From Chelydra serpentina (lineage: Eukaryota; Chordata; Testudines; Chelydridae), in the NCBI GenBank assembly GCA_037349315.1, contig JBAIAC010000059.1:18260501-18324500 (forward strand): a DNA stretch of 64,000 nt, read 5' to 3'. This document shows positions 1-12,689 of the stretch, one piece after another; the stretch's first letter is position 1, and each line of letters opens with the position of its first letter. A program made the position numbers and the translations under genes. The notes below the pieces were generated by a model. The model saw nothing but the letters and a program-made list of their open reading frames with translations. It was not told where the DNA came from and made no database searches.

Positions 1-214
1 CAGGGCTGTGAACGCTGAGGAAAGAGCATTGCTAAACTTTCAGACTTGCAAGGGATTTAGCCACACAACTATATTGGGCTGAACCTCAGAAAGTTTGGTG
101 GTTCTTTTTCGTTCAGTTAAAAACCCAGTGTTTTGGGTGTTGAAACTTATTAGCATTATTTATTTGTACTTCAGAAGCATTTAGCTGCATGCACACATAC
201 TAACAGACAGCCCT

Positions 215-370
215 GCCCTGTCAAAATAAAGAAGACGGAGAGGGTGGTGAAACTGAGGCATAGAAAGGGAAAGTGACTTGCCCAAGCTCACAATGCAAAT
301 CAGTGGCAGAGCCAGGCTGAGAACCTATGTCTCCTGACAGCCAGCCTACCCCCTGGACACCACCACCACT
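215..370 (-). repeat. MIR-like SINE fragment (antisense)
   Basis: The plus strand carries the typical antisense MIR order: an AACTGAGGC block near 252, the core AAGTGACTTGCCCAAG near 271, then TCAGTGGCAGAGCCAGG near 300 and a degenerate tRNA-like head. It is an old, inactive SINE relic. The boundaries are approximate because both ends fade into unique sequence. Confidence 0.75.
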
Positions 371-1670
371 TTTGGAAAGGAAGGTAAGTTGCAAGATCAG
401 CTGTTCTGTACTATGTTTTAGAACGTCAATATATGGACCTGGCTGGAGCCAGGCATTGGTAAGATCAGTGACAATTACGGCAAATAACACACTTCATAAA
501 AAGTTACCCAAACTTTTCCAAAACTTCATAAAAGTTTGGTTCAGGTTGAGTTGACCTAGTGGATGTGGCATGTGACCTAGTGGCATGGCTTTCCATTGTT
601 CCTCCTGGCCATTGACACCGGTGCAAAATGGGCATATATAAAACCCTGCCTGATGAAACCAGCATCATTTCCTGTTTATTTTTCACTGTTCTAAATGACT
701 GCACTAGATGTAGGGCAACAAGTGATTTCAATCTGTGGTGTCTCATGTTGGACACCCAATATATTGACCTGTCTGAATGTGTAGGCCTAAGCATCTGGGT
801 GGAACTGTGGTGTAGAGGATTAGGTATAATCCTAAGGTTCTACCATGGGAGTGTTATTGATTACACTTTGGTTACCCCTTTGCAAGATAAGGGTGATGAG
901 TTTTGCCTATTTCACAGAGAGGCCTAGCCAAGCTTAGATTCTGACCACACTACATTGTTGGAAGCTGGATCCTTAAGTGCTTGTTCACTGTACCTATGCC
1001 TTAGTCTGTCCCTGTCCATTTCTAAACCCCACTGAGGAGGAACCAACCCAGTGGAGCCTACCAAAGCAGGTGCCATCAAATATTGAGCTCATAATTTCAA
1101 CTCAAGGGGGTAGAGCTTGGTGTGGGGGCAGACCCTGGGGGAAATACCACTCAGGGGACTATACGTTAACCCTTAAAATGTTAACCTAGTCTGACAGTAG
1201 TTATAGATAATTTTAGTCACAATGTTATGCCTGCATTCATTTTCCAAACTGCAAGGGCATTGTGGTCCCTTGGTGGAGAATAAGAGTTTTATGTAAAATG
1301 CAGTATGGGTATCAAACCCTGTATAAAAAGTTAGCATATATAAAGATCGCCATCTAGTGGCAACTAACACAAACAGCATCTGTTGTATTGTTCATAGGTT
1401 TGTAGGTTCAATAAAGTTAATGAATGCATTGAAAATGGCTTCTTGGATGCAGCTCTGAACAAAGCATGGGACCTACTCAACGCTCACAGCAATAGCGCAA
1501 TATGGGAAACATGCCACTAGAATCCCAAAGGCAACCTTTTGCTTCCCTTAAAGGGGTGACTAAACCACAAATCCAATTAAGATGAAGCGTGAAGAAGGCT
1601 TTAAGTGCGACTTAAATCATGCATGGGGCCTTGGGCAGGCCCTCGGAATGGGGATGAATTTCCCCAAACA
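371..1670. other. No recognisable feature
   Basis: This is A/T-rich unique-looking sequence. The short open frames here show no domain or splice context that I can support. No repeat family is recognised. Confidence 0.5.
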
Positions 1671-1755
1671 TCAGATCGTCAGCTGGTGTAAATCAGCATA
1701 TCTTCATTGGTTTCAATGGAGCTGTGCTGCTTAAGCTCAGCTGAGCACAGGCCCT
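1671..1755. repeat. Palindromic MITE relic (TGTAAATCAGC family)
   Basis: A half-palindrome. CAGCTGGTGTAAATCAGCAT is followed by a central TTTCAATGGAGCT block and a degraded second arm ending in CAGCTGAGCACAGGCCCTG. The family recurs at least ten times in this window in various states of decay. It resembles the abundant short palindromic non-autonomous DNA elements of turtles and crocodilians. Confidence 0.65.
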
Positions 1756-2194
1756 GAATGATGGAACACAATTTGGTGTTAGATAGCACCTTTCATACCA
1801 CTACTCGGAAGTAGCCCACATTGTTTTACAAAGCAATGAGTTAGTACTGGTAGGACAGAGAACCATAAAGCAGTGAATGTTAAGCCAAGCTACCTTAACT
1901 GAAAGGTAGTTTCCCTGAATATCTACAGACAGATATACTGGGCTAGGTCCAAGTCAATAGAGCTATGCCAATTTACACCAGTCAAGTATCCGGCTCAGGG
2001 TACACAACCCACTTCTCCTGCCCCCTCCCCCAAGCCCCAGCTTTATCTATTAGGCCTCCACTGCTCCTATCTGAAGTTGTATTCCTTTTATTTGTTCTCA
2101 GGCTACCCTTAGCGTAAATTGAGACCGATTACATTGGAGGAACTGACCAGTTCTCATGTTACCCTTCATTAAAAACTTTTTAAAAAAAAAAGTA

Positions 2195-2298
2195 GGGCCA
2201 GATGCTCAGCCGGTGTAAATTAGCATCGCTCTACTGACTTCACAAATCCATTGACTTCTAGGGAGCTGAGCTGATTTACAGCAGCTGAGGCTCGGACC
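2195..2298. repeat. Palindromic MITE (TGTAAATCAGC family)
   Basis: It starts GGGCCAGATGCTCAGC and ends CAGCAGCTGAGGCTCGGACCC. The arms are near reverse complements around a CCATTGACTT centre. The element has no coding capacity and could fold into one long hairpin. Confidence 0.75.
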
Positions 2299-2473
2299 CC
2301 ACAGTACAAGCTCAGAACAAATACTTCTACTGTTACCTGAGGAGGAAAAGAACCCATCCTTTGGAATCCCTCTTCACTGGTAAATGCCATTTCCCATGGA
2401 ACTTAGCTAGTAACTACAACAGACCTTACTAACTGTGGGGTACAGACAAGCTTTCTGTGGAGGACTCCATTTG

Positions 2474-2486
2474 CCCCCCCCCCCCC
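2474..2486. repeat. Poly-C homopolymer
   Basis: Thirteen consecutive C bases, a simple repeat whose exact length is prone to sequencing error. Confidence 0.9.
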
Positions 2487-3545
2487 TTCCCAATTCAGGT
2501 GAATTTGTGTCTTGAGAAAGGACAAATACACCAGACCTTATTTCTGTTCAAGTCCTTACACTACATTCATCACAAAAAGGCTAATTCATGGCCCAGACAC
2601 ATCTTTCTGTTGACCTTGATGGTCTTTGGATCAGGCCTCATGTGCGCTATAATTTTCACAGCCTCAGTAATAGCTTCAGTGGGATTTGAACCCACGTCCT
2701 TTCCAGCCGGAAGCAAGGCTCATAACAGTAGACTAAAGAAGCCACATAATGTGGGGCTCCAGCCAAATTTGGATTTTGAAGGTTAGCCATGATTGGGGTA
2801 AGGAGACAAAGAGCTAGTTTCCCTCAGGAAAGCTAGCTTTGTTTTCTAAAGGTTAATGAGAAATAGAAGCAAGTTAGACTAGCCAAAAGAATGAAAATAA
2901 ACGGGGTGTTTTTCTCTTCCTCATTTTGCAGAAAAATGCATGGCTTTGGTTTTCCTGCAGGCAGTTGCTTCGCATCGATGTACCATGTGGTGACTCAGAC
3001 ACTGTTATTATAATCTAAGCCAAAGAGAAGGCATGTTTTATGAGATACATCTCTAACCCCCTCCCCTGTCTTCCCATACTGTATGCTTCCATGAGCGAGA
3101 AGGAATAGTCAAAACTTGGCACGATGGTTTTTAGTGTCTCTTGGCAAGGTGTATTCTTCCTTTGCCTTCAGATCAGCAATGCAAAGGAGGATTCTGGTTT
3201 ATAGGGGCTGATGTGTAATGTCAATAGCAAAATTTGCTTTTAAGATCCACATGAGAGGAAAGCAGAATATCATTCAGAAGACAAAGTTCCACACCGGCAG
3301 AGAGAGGAAAATATGAGTCAAGATCCACAGAGAAGCAATTTTACCCCTATAGAGGAAATAGTTTGAACACACCCACACCTGGGGTTCCAGCCACCAGACC
3401 CTATAGAATCAGAAATACATAGGGCCCAATTTACACCACTTACCACCATTCATGGGTAGTTATTCACATGACTAGACCCAGTGACTTCAGTTTAAGTAAG
3501 TGCTCACCTGGTTAAGGAAGGGATTCACAATCTGGCACAGAGTGA

Positions 3546-3649
3546 GCCCGATTCTCCCTTCACTCTGGTGTAAATTGGAAGTAACTCTATGGAAGTCAGT
3601 TGAGTGATACAGTTATGAAACTGGTTTAAGTCAGAGGAGAATCTGGCCC
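3546..3649. repeat. Palindromic MITE (GCCCGATTCTC variant)
   Basis: It opens GCCCGATTCTCC and closes GAGGAGAATCTGGCCC, which are imperfect inverted ends. GGTGTAAATTGG lies in the left arm and CTGGTTTAAGTCAG in the right arm. It is a relative of the copies at 23533 and 35473. Confidence 0.7.
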
Positions 3650-4213
3650 ACCATCGACAAGTTTGATGCCAGGGCTCAGACCTGCATTTTGAACTCTGAA
3701 GCCTCTGACCATTATGAAACCTCCAAACCCCAAAAGCAAACTAAAAACAAAAATAAGATGACTTGAGGTCCATCTCCTGGGAGTCGGCGGTTTCCAAAAA
3801 AAGAGCTGAAAGAGAAATTTTGTCTGTGCTCAAAAGTGACTCAAGCTACAGGGGATTTAACGAACTTGCCTCCCACCCACCCTCTCCCCCGCACAGATGG
3901 ACTCTAGACTCAACATTTTTTTTAAATCAGGTCAAACGAAAAAGAAATCAGATGACTCAAAGTAACAAAGAAATGTATTATTTTGAGTCTAGTTATGAGA
4001 ACAATGTCCTAGGAGAGATAATGCCCTTAGATCCTTCTCCATCTGCTCAGTGCCTGTGGCACGCTACCATGTGCCCCATATTAGGTCATAAAGGTGATGT
4101 TTCTGTTTTGCTAGGAATAATAGACTGATTTTCAAATTTGGGTGCCTAACGTTAGGCATCTAAATCCGTATTAAGGGATCTGAGTCTGCCACGAATTGCA
4201 CCTGTTCCATGGT

Positions 4214-4285
4214 TCAGACCATGGGAATTCAGCACATGCTTAAAGTTAAGGCCATGCTTAAGTGCTGCCCTGAATAGGGGTGGAC
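4214..4285 (+). repeat. Half of CACTTAAGCACATGC palindromic element
   Basis: AATTCAGCACATGCTTAAAG, GCTTAAGTGCTGCCC and a terminal GGTGGACC match the fragment at 6388-6459 in the same orientation. They also match one arm of the full palindrome at 16236-16366. It lies immediately upstream of the solo LTR. Confidence 0.6.
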
Positions 4286-4755
4286 CTAATCAGAGATCCC
4301 GAGTGCCCATTGTGACATTCTATCTCTTGGGGGAGTGCCCTGGAACCCCCATATTCCTCATTTTTATATAATCGAGATCTTACATATAAAGCATGCCTCG
4401 TAAGGTATCAGGGGAAATGTTATGATTGGCTGAAAGTTATTTTTCTATTCATATGTGTATATCATTAATGCATGTGAAGTTATGAGAACTGTGTTGTATG
4501 GTTGTCATTAAAACATGCTGTAAACTGGGGAATCAGCCAGACATTAGCTCCCCAGAGGCAACAGCAAGGAAAGTGACCAACGCCCGGGTAGGGTATCAAT
4601 CAACCCATCAACAACCATTGCAGCAAGGGAGCTACAATGTAATGACTCACCTGCATGAGGCCACACCAGGGGAATTGCTCACCCTTACCCAGAGACTCAG
4701 CAAGGCCCACCCAGACATGCCTGGATTTGTGTTTTCCAAGCACATGAACTGAGGG

Positions 4756-4762
4756 TATAAAA
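4756..4762 (+). promoter_or_regulatory. TATA box of the LTR
   Basis: TATAAAA sits about 300 bp upstream of the LTR's poly(A) signal, at a plausible U3/R position. Function is inferred from position only. Confidence 0.55.
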
Positions 4763-5051
4763 CAGACAGAGTGGACACATACTGGGCCCTTCTCCTGCCC
4801 CCACCTACGCTGCAAGCAACTAAGACTCTGAGAAGAAGACAAGACTCCAACAGAGGAGATTGGCCCAGGTTTAAAGGAACAAACCTGTATATAAAGGACT
4901 GTAATATCCAGTGGGGTGAGAAAAATTGCTTAATCAAGATGTTGCCCAGATGTTGCGAGTTTAGACTGCGTGCTTATATTTCATTTCTTTTGGTAACTAA
5001 CTGACTTTTTGCCTATCACTTAATATCACTTAAAATCTATATTTTATAGTC

Positions 5052-5057
5052 AATAAA
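5052..5057 (+). terminator. Poly(A) signal of the LTR
   Basis: AATAAA followed by a T-rich stretch (TTTGTTTACTTGTTTATC), consistent with the end of the R region of the LTR. Confidence 0.55.
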
Positions 5058-5753
5058 TTTGTTTACTTGTTTATCTTTACCATGAGTTTGTATGAAGTGT
5101 GGGGCAAATCTGCTCAGGTTTTCCAAAGGCTGGTGATGTATGTCCACTTTCCACTGTTGAAGTGGTGAACCAATTAATAAATCGGCACTGCCCATCTTGA
5201 GCAGTGCAAGACGGTATATTCCTGAGGTACAGTGCTGGGAGCTGGGGGGATTTGGCTCTGGTGTCTTTCTCTGTGTGATTCATGAGTGGCTTTGGGAGCA
5301 TCTGTGCAATCTAGCTGGGTGTGGGGCTCCACATGCGGTTGTGCTGAGTGATCACAGCTCCTGGAGGGGTTTGCTGCTGGTCACTAGCAAGGCATTGTGA
5401 GAGACAGCCCAGGCTGGAAAGAGTTAAGGGGGCACAGCAGTCCAATAGTTCCAGGCTGCATCCTGGGGGGATCCCATCACACCCACATCTTCCAGTGAAC
5501 TTCTGAAACTGATGTTGGGGTCTTAAAATAGGGATAGGTACTTCAAGGTCAGGTACCATGTTTGGAAATGTTGGTGGCAGCCCAGAGATATGCAAATAAG
5601 AACAGACAGTGACTGACTGACACTCAGCCAGTGAAACAAGAGATAGAAGTGTGACCTCAGATTATTCAGAACAATTCTAATTGGTGAGTTAGTGGTCCAG
5701 AGAGCAGAAGTTACCTAGCGACTTCTGAAAGGTGTTTAACCCTTTAATTGGCA

Positions 5754-5774
5754 TCACACACACACACACACCAC
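5754..5774. repeat. (CA)n microsatellite
   Basis: About ten uninterrupted CA units. Confidence 0.9.
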
Positions 5775-6387
5775 AGTTACATTAAGAACAGATGTACTCT
5801 CCTTTAACCTTCAAGTAAAGCTGTTCCACTAAAACCAGAATGACATTAACATCAAGCACCACCTCCCCACTCCAAGCAGAGCTTTCCATTACTTGAAGTA
5901 GAAGTAGAAACCGAGACACCATGAAATCTACTAGGAACTTTACTACTTCCAAACTATTAGAGACGGAAGATGCTCAGATACAATGCAATGAGTGGCAGTA
6001 CAAAACCCAAAGAGAGAGCGAGAAATATCTCTACCTTTTGAGCAACAGATTGTAGGGATCTCTATAGTTCATAGGATTGGCAGCAGAATACAGAGACTTT
6101 TATCCCCAGGTTATGCATTCAAATCCCTGAGAGACCAATAGTGATCCAACAATGTTAACATAACTGATGCTACTTGAAGGCCTTTGTGAAGTGAATCAGT
6201 GGTGTCAGTCCACTTTCTGGTGGGCAGACAACACTAAATTGCCGTCCAAGAAGACAGCTAAAGGATTCAATGAACCCAGACAGGCATGGAACTGTCTTCT
6301 CCTTATCTGGGACAGGGTTCATAGGTATTAGTGGGGCTTGTAATGTCACTCGGTGCTTTCTCTGTTCTGCCCTGTTACCTACGTGTT

Positions 6388-6459
6388 CAGACCAGGGGAA
6401 TTCAGCACATATTTAAAGTCAAGTCCATGTTTAAGTGCTGCCCTAAATAAGGAGGGACC
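6388..6459 (+). repeat. Half of CACTTAAGCACATGC palindromic element
   Basis: It shares GAATTCAGCACAT, TTAAAGTCAAG, TTTAAGTGCTGCCCTAAATA and GGAGGGACC with 4214-4285, in the same orientation. Confidence 0.55.
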
Positions 6460-7441
6460 CAAAACATGTGCTTAAAGCTTTCCTACCTTCGCATGTAAGC
6501 TAGCAATTCAAAAGGGTACACTAGGCAATTCAGAAACAGTAATTCACAACGGGTTCTGCTGGATGTAGTCTGAGCACTGGCAAGGCCCCACCAGTTTTAC
6601 TGCTGTGTCATCAAACCATGCACAGATTAGGGTTAGAGGACAAGAAGCTAAAACCCCCTGAGATCTGGCTACACTCCACTCTTACTACCCTCAAGCTGCA
6701 CCACTGGCAAATTACACTTCCTCATTTTCGAAGGGTAGATGTAGACAAGCGCAGTCAGATTTCTAGTGTCTGTGCCTGGGTCTAACTGAGATGAATTCTA
6801 TTTGACATCGAAGTACTCCTTAGAGCAGCAGCGTTAGGGTGTCTGGCTTTAAGGGTGACCAGCTTCTCTGAATCGAACATATACAACATGAAACAGGAAG
6901 CGGCGGGGGGGGGAGGGGGGGAATAATGACTAGAGTTGTGTTTTGCAGGATAATTGTCTGCAAAAGACATGCTGCAGGAAGTGGGTGTTCAATAATTCAT
7001 CGCAAAGAGAGGTCTCCTACATCCTGGCCCTATGAAAGCAGGCTGAGCACTCCAGCTATATCCCGCCCCCCGCCTCAAATAGGAATTTAGTGCTGATTAA
7101 TGGTACCAAATGGACATTCCAGGAGGCCAGAGCCAGCTTCTTATTTGTAGAATAGGTACAAAGAGAGCAATAGCACTGCTGGCGACCTCAGAGTCCCAAC
7201 CAAAGTGGCTCAACCCCGTCCTGGAGGGACAACCTCTAGCAGTATGGGCTTCTCTACCAGTCAGTTACAACTCTAGTGATATGGACACCTGTCCACAGCC
7301 ATTGAGGGCAACCAGGGTAGGCTATTTGTATACCTGGGCTTCAGAGCGGACCTGCCCCCATGAACACTTGGACGAATGCACTCTACTGCCAATCCTTCCT
7401 CCCTCGCATTGAAGGCTGCTGAGCGTGGAGCAGAAAATATA
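6460..7441. other. No recognisable gene; G-rich tract
   Basis: Unique-looking sequence. A G-run lies at about 6904-6920. No coding exon is supported. Confidence 0.5.
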
Positions 7442-7449
7442 CTCAGAGG

Positions 7450-7573
7450 TAGGGTGACCAGATGTCCCGATTTTATAGGGACAGTCCCGATTTTTGGGTC
7501 TTTTTCTAATATAGGCTCCTCTTACCCCCCACCCTCTGTCCCGATTTTTCACACTTGCTGTCTGGTCACCCTA
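7450..7573 (-). mobile_element. 124-bp hAT-type MITE, copy 1
   Basis: Terminal inverted repeats TAGGGTGACCAGA / TCTGGTCACCCTA are flanked by a perfect 8-bp target duplication, CTCAGAGG, at 7442-7449 and 7574-7581. Eight-base duplications are the hallmark of hAT transposases, which would have mobilised it in trans. It is inverted relative to the other four copies in the window and has the same 124-bp length. Confidence 0.93.
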
Positions 7574-8565
7574 CTCAGAGGTGCAGTGAAGACTCAGGAG
7601 GAACGACCTGCCGACAGTTGCTCACGTGCACCACCGTTTGCTTCTCTTTCTGGCCATCATCTAGCCAGGCTAAAAGGGGAAGGAATTCCCCTGCTCACAG
7701 GGAAGGCGACGACAATCATCCCCAGCTCCTGACTCCCCGAAATGGAGGGAATGAAGAAACCAGCCCCCCGCCTTCACCAACACCCACCCACCCGCAGCCT
7801 TCTTCTGGAAAAAGGAAAGGGGAAAACATCAGGCTCCTGAAATGAAGACTAGCATCTCTCGCTAGCTCCCAAGATTCCTCACACCCTGCAGCCAGCCTGG
7901 AGTCCCATCCCCGTCTCCACCACAGCTGAATGGATGCATTGGCATGACCGGACTGAGTGTATCAGGAGGAGCTGGTGGATGTTAATTATAGAGTAGCACC
8001 CAAAGCCCCCCAATCGGGGATGAGAGCCCCCCCATGCCAGGCACAGTACAAACAGCACCTGCCGTAAGGGCTTACCATTTCATTTAAGATAAGACACCAC
8101 CAGCGAGTGCAAACAAACAAGAGGGAAGGAGGATGGCGGTAATCGTAATTACAAAGGCTAACCGTGCGTGAGGTCATAGCTCAGAATCAACACAACAGCT
8201 GAGGGTTACTATTCTTCTCTTTTTTATAAATAATCCATAAATAAAATCCTCTCTCCAGGAGTGCCATTCAGCTTGTCCTAGTGCACCGGCACATGCATTG
8301 GGGTGAGTGGAGAGCTTGGGGGGGAATAGGTTAGAACAGGGCACGAGGAATGAAAGGGATAGAGGAGGAGAAAGGAGGAGAGAAGGAACACCAGATGCTG
8401 AAAGCAGAGGGAATTATACAAAGATCTACAAAAGTGAGGCGAGAAAGTGTGAAGTGAAGGAAGGGAAAGAAAGTTTAGCCAAAGGAAAGGAGACATTTCC
8501 ATTTCCAGCAAAGTATTCAATAGAAAGCTGATGGCTAACATGTTCCAATTAATTTGATGCACAGA

Positions 8566-8750
8566 GGGCCAGATCCTCGGCTGGTGTAAATCAGAATAGT
8601 TCCATTGACGCCAACCGATGTGGCCCATGCTATCGAAGATTTCTCTTTCCTTATGCAGAGGCTTATTATGGACTAGCTGGTGTTCTATTGGCATAGCTCT
8701 GTTGATGTCAATGGAGCTACACAGATTTACACTAGATGAGGATCTGGCCC
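8566..8750. repeat. Palindromic MITE with interrupted centre
   Basis: It begins GGGCCAGATCCTCGGCTGG and ends GATGAGGATCTGGCCC, an excellent inverted pair. The arms carry TGTAAATCAGAATAG and its complement-like ACACAGATTTACACT. The centre contains about 70 bp not seen in the other copies (about 8610-8690), probably a small insertion. Confidence 0.75.
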
Positions 8751-9087
8751 AAATCTCTCCCCTTTAGTCTATTGCTCTAGTGATATATAATGTGCCATTG
8801 TTCAAAATAAAGAGGGGGCATGGGGAAGATTTCCCTGCTCCTCTCCTGATATTGCGAAGTTGGGGCCTATTCTCTTCTCTACATTAGGGTAATTGCATTT
8901 CAAGTGAAGATTTTATAGCCAGCAAAGAGAGGCCCTGCAAAATGATTTAGAGAAAACCACAAGTTTGGCACCAGTACCAGGATCCCCCACTCTGAGTTTG
9001 GCTGTCTGAAATGTTCAGTTGGAAAAGGAGCTCAAGTTTTTCCTCACATGGATGCGACACTGCTGTAAGGGTTTTTCCCTCTGCCCA

Positions 9088-9382
9088 TTGTACTCCTACG
9101 CACATACACGGGGACACACACAAACATGCACATGCAACCCAGAGATGGGTACACAGCAAGCACAAAAGTACATGCAGCAGGTGTACACTTACATTAAAAA
9201 CACACACGTGTAGTTACAGAGACATGCATTCACACTGAGCCTGATGCACACAAACATGCACAATTCATAAAGAGAAGTACACATGCAAGGGCACTGCCAT
9301 ATTCACATACACAAATGATGTTGGAGGACAGCTTGAGCCTCTGTCACAATGGCCAGGTGTGTCTTTGTCCCCCCCCCCCCCC
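9088..9382. repeat. CA-rich degenerate repeat and poly-C run
   Basis: A decayed CA/CACATG tract covers about 9088-9310, with interspersed ACACACA and CATGCA words. A run of 14 C follows at 9369-9382. The short open frames across it are compositional artefacts. Confidence 0.75.
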
Positions 9383-10530
9383 ACTTGCTGAACTACGAAG
9401 AGGATGAATGAGTCTCTTGCTATCTTCAAACTAGCAGAAGTGGTTTTTTAGCTGCACAGGTCCTAGGTTCAATCCTACCCAAGGCAGTTGTCAGAGCAAC
9501 ATTGGTCTTAAAAGGTGTGAGCCTACTGGAAAGAGTTTTGCGATCATTTGAGCTCACTAGGGGGAAGAGTCCAAAGCCAGCATGAATCTAACCATCTGCA
9601 GGCTGAAGTCAAGTGTTCCAAGATCCTACCTGGCCATCCATTCACACAAATGTAGTGAGTGAAGCCTGGATGTTACACACATCAGAACCACAAACAAATC
9701 TCACATCATTAAACATGCCACCTTCAGTAGGCACTTTTTAAGCCCTTGCTCCCCACCATCATCATGTTCGTTTAAATGAATTTCAGGCTGATGAAAAGTG
9801 CCAAACTGACAGCTTTGACATCCTCTATGGAGCAGCTGCAGTGCATGCGTCCTGCTCCTGCTCCACTAACATTCCTCCAGCCTGTTCTGGAGTGACCTCC
9901 TCAAGGGGGAGAAAGCTGTTCAATCTGTAGGACCAGCCAGTCAGATATAAAGACAATAAAAGGATCTACAAGACAAATGGACGGACAATCTTTAGTGAAA
10001 ACAAAGCCCCAGTATTTGCACTAGCAGGAAAGAAAAGGTTACAAGTGGACTTGAAAAAACTGCCAGTATTAGATATGCTGTGAATATGTTGACCATATTC
10101 TGATCTGTTCACTGTAACATACAGCATATGTTAGATAGATGCAGCAGATATACATATTCAAATTACAGTAGGGATTGGCAAACTTGTTTTTCCTAAATCT
10201 GAACCCACTTGAACATCCTTGGACTGATCCAAAGCCTATGCAAGTCAAAAGCAAGATTCTCATTGACTTACGTAGACTTTGGATCAGACCCTCTGAGATC
10301 AGTATTAAGACTAGTATTTCAGTGTGGCTGAGTTTGCACTCCACTTGAAATAAACTGTAGCTACCCCATCATGACACTATAGTTACACCTTTGGATGAGA
10401 GCAGAGCGGCAGCACATTTGAATACAGAATAAATTGAGTAATGTTGGCACTGAATCAATTCAAGAGACAACGTTTCTGTTCCTCCACCTCTGCCGGGATT
10501 CCTACAAAGCACTTGAAAAAAAATATCATT

Positions 10531-10810
10531 CAAGGGTATGTCTACACTTAAGCTTCTACAGCAGCACAGTTGCAGCAGTGCCTCTGTAGCAGTTCAGTAT
10601 AACCACTCCTATGGGTGTAGGTAGTGTCTATCTCATTGGCATAGGTAATCCACCTGTCCAAGATGCAGTAGCTAAAATGGACAGAAGATTCTTCTGTCAA
10701 TGCACTGTGTACATGAGGGGTTAGGTCAGCAAAGCCACGTATCTGAGGGGGGTGAATTTTTCATGCTGCCGAGACCTGTAGCTCTGCCGATGTAAGTTTC
10801 CAGTGACTAT
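10531..10810. repeat. Degraded palindromic hAT-type element (GGTATGTCTACAC end)
   Basis: The left end AAGGGTATGTCTACACTTAA is typical of a turtle non-autonomous hAT group. Internal words GGCATAGGTAATCCACCT and GAAGATTCTTCTGTC are fragments of its long palindrome. The right end is decayed and no target duplication is visible. Confidence 0.6.
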
Positions 10811-10824
10811 GCAGCTGGTGTGTC

Positions 10825-11035
10825 AAGGCCACTGCTTACTATACTAATCTTAATCATGTCATTGTTACTTTGGGCTCAGCCCAACTGTTTGTTGTATCCA
10901 CTTGTTGTCTCATTATCTATTTGGACTGTAAAATATTGGGGGAAGGGCCATTTTCTCATTGCGTGTGTGTACAATGGGGCCCTGGTCACTAACTGGGACC
11001 TCTGGATGCTACTTCAGGACAAATAGCACTAAATA
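10825..11035 (+). repeat. MIR-type SINE, 3' part
   Basis: GACTGTAAAATATTGGGGG, a CATTGCGTGTGTGTACAATG block, GGGGCCCTGGTCACTAACTG and an ATAATAG tail follow the order of the 3' part of the sauropsid MIR-type SINE. That part is also seen at 12690, 17710, 36465, 44105 and 60765. Confidence 0.7.
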
Positions 11036-12351
11036 ATAGTCTTTGTGGAGAACTTAGTTTAGTGTGTCCCTTAATGACATGCAGATCAGATTCAGCCAAA
11101 TTTCAGATTTAGCTGCAATTGAGTCAGGTGACATGTGGATAAAAGGGAGGAGGGGCGGAAAGGACACAGGCAAGACAAAACATTTATTAATGTAAAACAT
11201 TAGCCAAAAGTATATTCTACTCACTCACTCACTCTAACTGTGATACATGTGCTAACAACAAAATCCATTGCGTTAACTACATGTTAGTTACAAATTGTAG
11301 GAGAAGTAGCTTTGCTCTAATAACACTGTACATAAGGGGTGGATTTTCTAAAGTGCTTAGCACTGGCCTAATTCTAGTCCTATTGAAGTGGATAGTAAAA
11401 CTCCCATTTGACTTCAATGGGAGCAGAGTTAAGCCAATGAGGAGTGCTTTTGAAAATCCTCCATGATTAGTTTTGTAAAAGCGTGTGAACGGTAGTGTTA
11501 GTAAGAATAAATTGGTGCTCAAAATCATTTGTCCATCTTTTACTGGCTGATTTAAGAGGCAGGGCCTAATCCATCTTTTCTTTCTATTTTAATAAAGATT
11601 TCACGTGCCTGGTACTTCTCTACAAGACAGATCCAAACTGATCAGACCTGATGCCTCAAACTTTGGGGAAGTTTGGATCCAGATCTGAAGTTCACAGCTC
11701 AAGCTCATGCTGGTACTATATAAAAATCAATGAGCTCCAACTAGTTTTGTGAACCATTTTGAACTCAAAAATTAGTCCAAGAGGCCCAACATCGTCAATC
11801 TCCAATTTCAGCGTCATCTACTTGAAGGTTATATGTAGGGGTCCCTTTGTCCCTACGTGAAGAGCAGCCTTCTCTGGGCCGACACCCCCATTGTTTGAAT
11901 GTGTATAGGAACACTACCCACAAGTTTAGGGCAGGAAGTGAAGAATACTGTATCCAGCTGAAATGGCGGCTTTTAGGTGAGCAGAACATAAAGATCCAAA
12001 TGAGATCTGATCAATACATTGGGATTTAAGCCCTACTCTTACCTGAATGTCCTGGAAACTTTAACCACCCCTCATGACCAGGATCACTGTTTGCTATTTC
12101 ATCTAAAAGATGTGACCTCCTGAAACACCATGATGGGACATTGGTTCACACTAACTCAAAAGCAAGAGTGACTCCTACTGAATTACCAGCTTCCTTCAGC
12201 TTTATCAGTTTTTTAAAAACCACAAATGAGTTTGGAAATGCTGATAGTTGCTCTTTCAAGTCCATTGTTTGTCAAGCGTGTCAACTCTGATGTCGATCAC
12301 AACCTATAGGTGATAGCAACCTTAGTGGAATTAAATAGCTCTCTCACACTA

Positions 12352-12611
12352 AGAGGCCATATCTACACTGCAAAACACCCTGCGGCAGCACATCTCGGAG
12401 CCCGGATCAATTGCCTGAGCTCGAGTCGTAGGGCTAAAAATGGTTGTATAGACATTTGGGCTTGAACCCCCTTGGTGGGTTTCAGAGCCTGGGCGCCAGC
12501 CTCAGCTCCAGTGTCTATGCCACTGTTTTCACTTCTGCAGCCTGATCCGGAGTTGAGAGACACTGCTGTGGATTTTATTTTATATGTTTTGCACTGTGCA
12601 GACCTACCCTT
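12352..12611. repeat. Palindromic hAT-type element (TCTACACTGCAAAAC ends)
   Basis: The left end CCATATCTACACTGCAAAAC and right end TTTTGCACTGTGCAGACCTA are inverted. Internal halves share GAGCCCGGAT / GATCCGGAG and GGGCTAAAAATGG. No clean 8-bp duplication could be assigned. Confidence 0.7.
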
Positions 12612-12689
12612 AGAGCCTGCCTGCCTGCCTAACACGGAGGCTGAAAAAACAAAGAATTTCTACTAGTATATATTTTAAGATCGGATAAG

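Larger units (their letters stand above)
4311..5481 (+). mobile_element. Solo LTR of an endogenous retrovirus-like element
   Basis: The 1,171-bp unit begins TGTGACATTC and ends CCCATCACA, so it has the TG...CA ends of an LTR. Flanking pentamers are CCCAT (4306-4310) and CCCAC (5482-5486), a 4-of-5 match that looks like a decayed target duplication. A TATA box at 4756-4762 and an AATAAA at 5052-5057 are spaced as expected for U3-R-U5 on the plus strand. No internal gag-pol region or second LTR lies nearby, so this is probably a solo LTR left by recombination. The open frames inside it are not genes. The precise family is unknown to me. Confidence 0.7.

Noticed and set aside
2680..2710. Antisense B-box-like GATTTGAACCCACG
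   Set aside because: An isolated motif without an A box or complete acceptor stem. At most an old SINE head, too decayed to assign.
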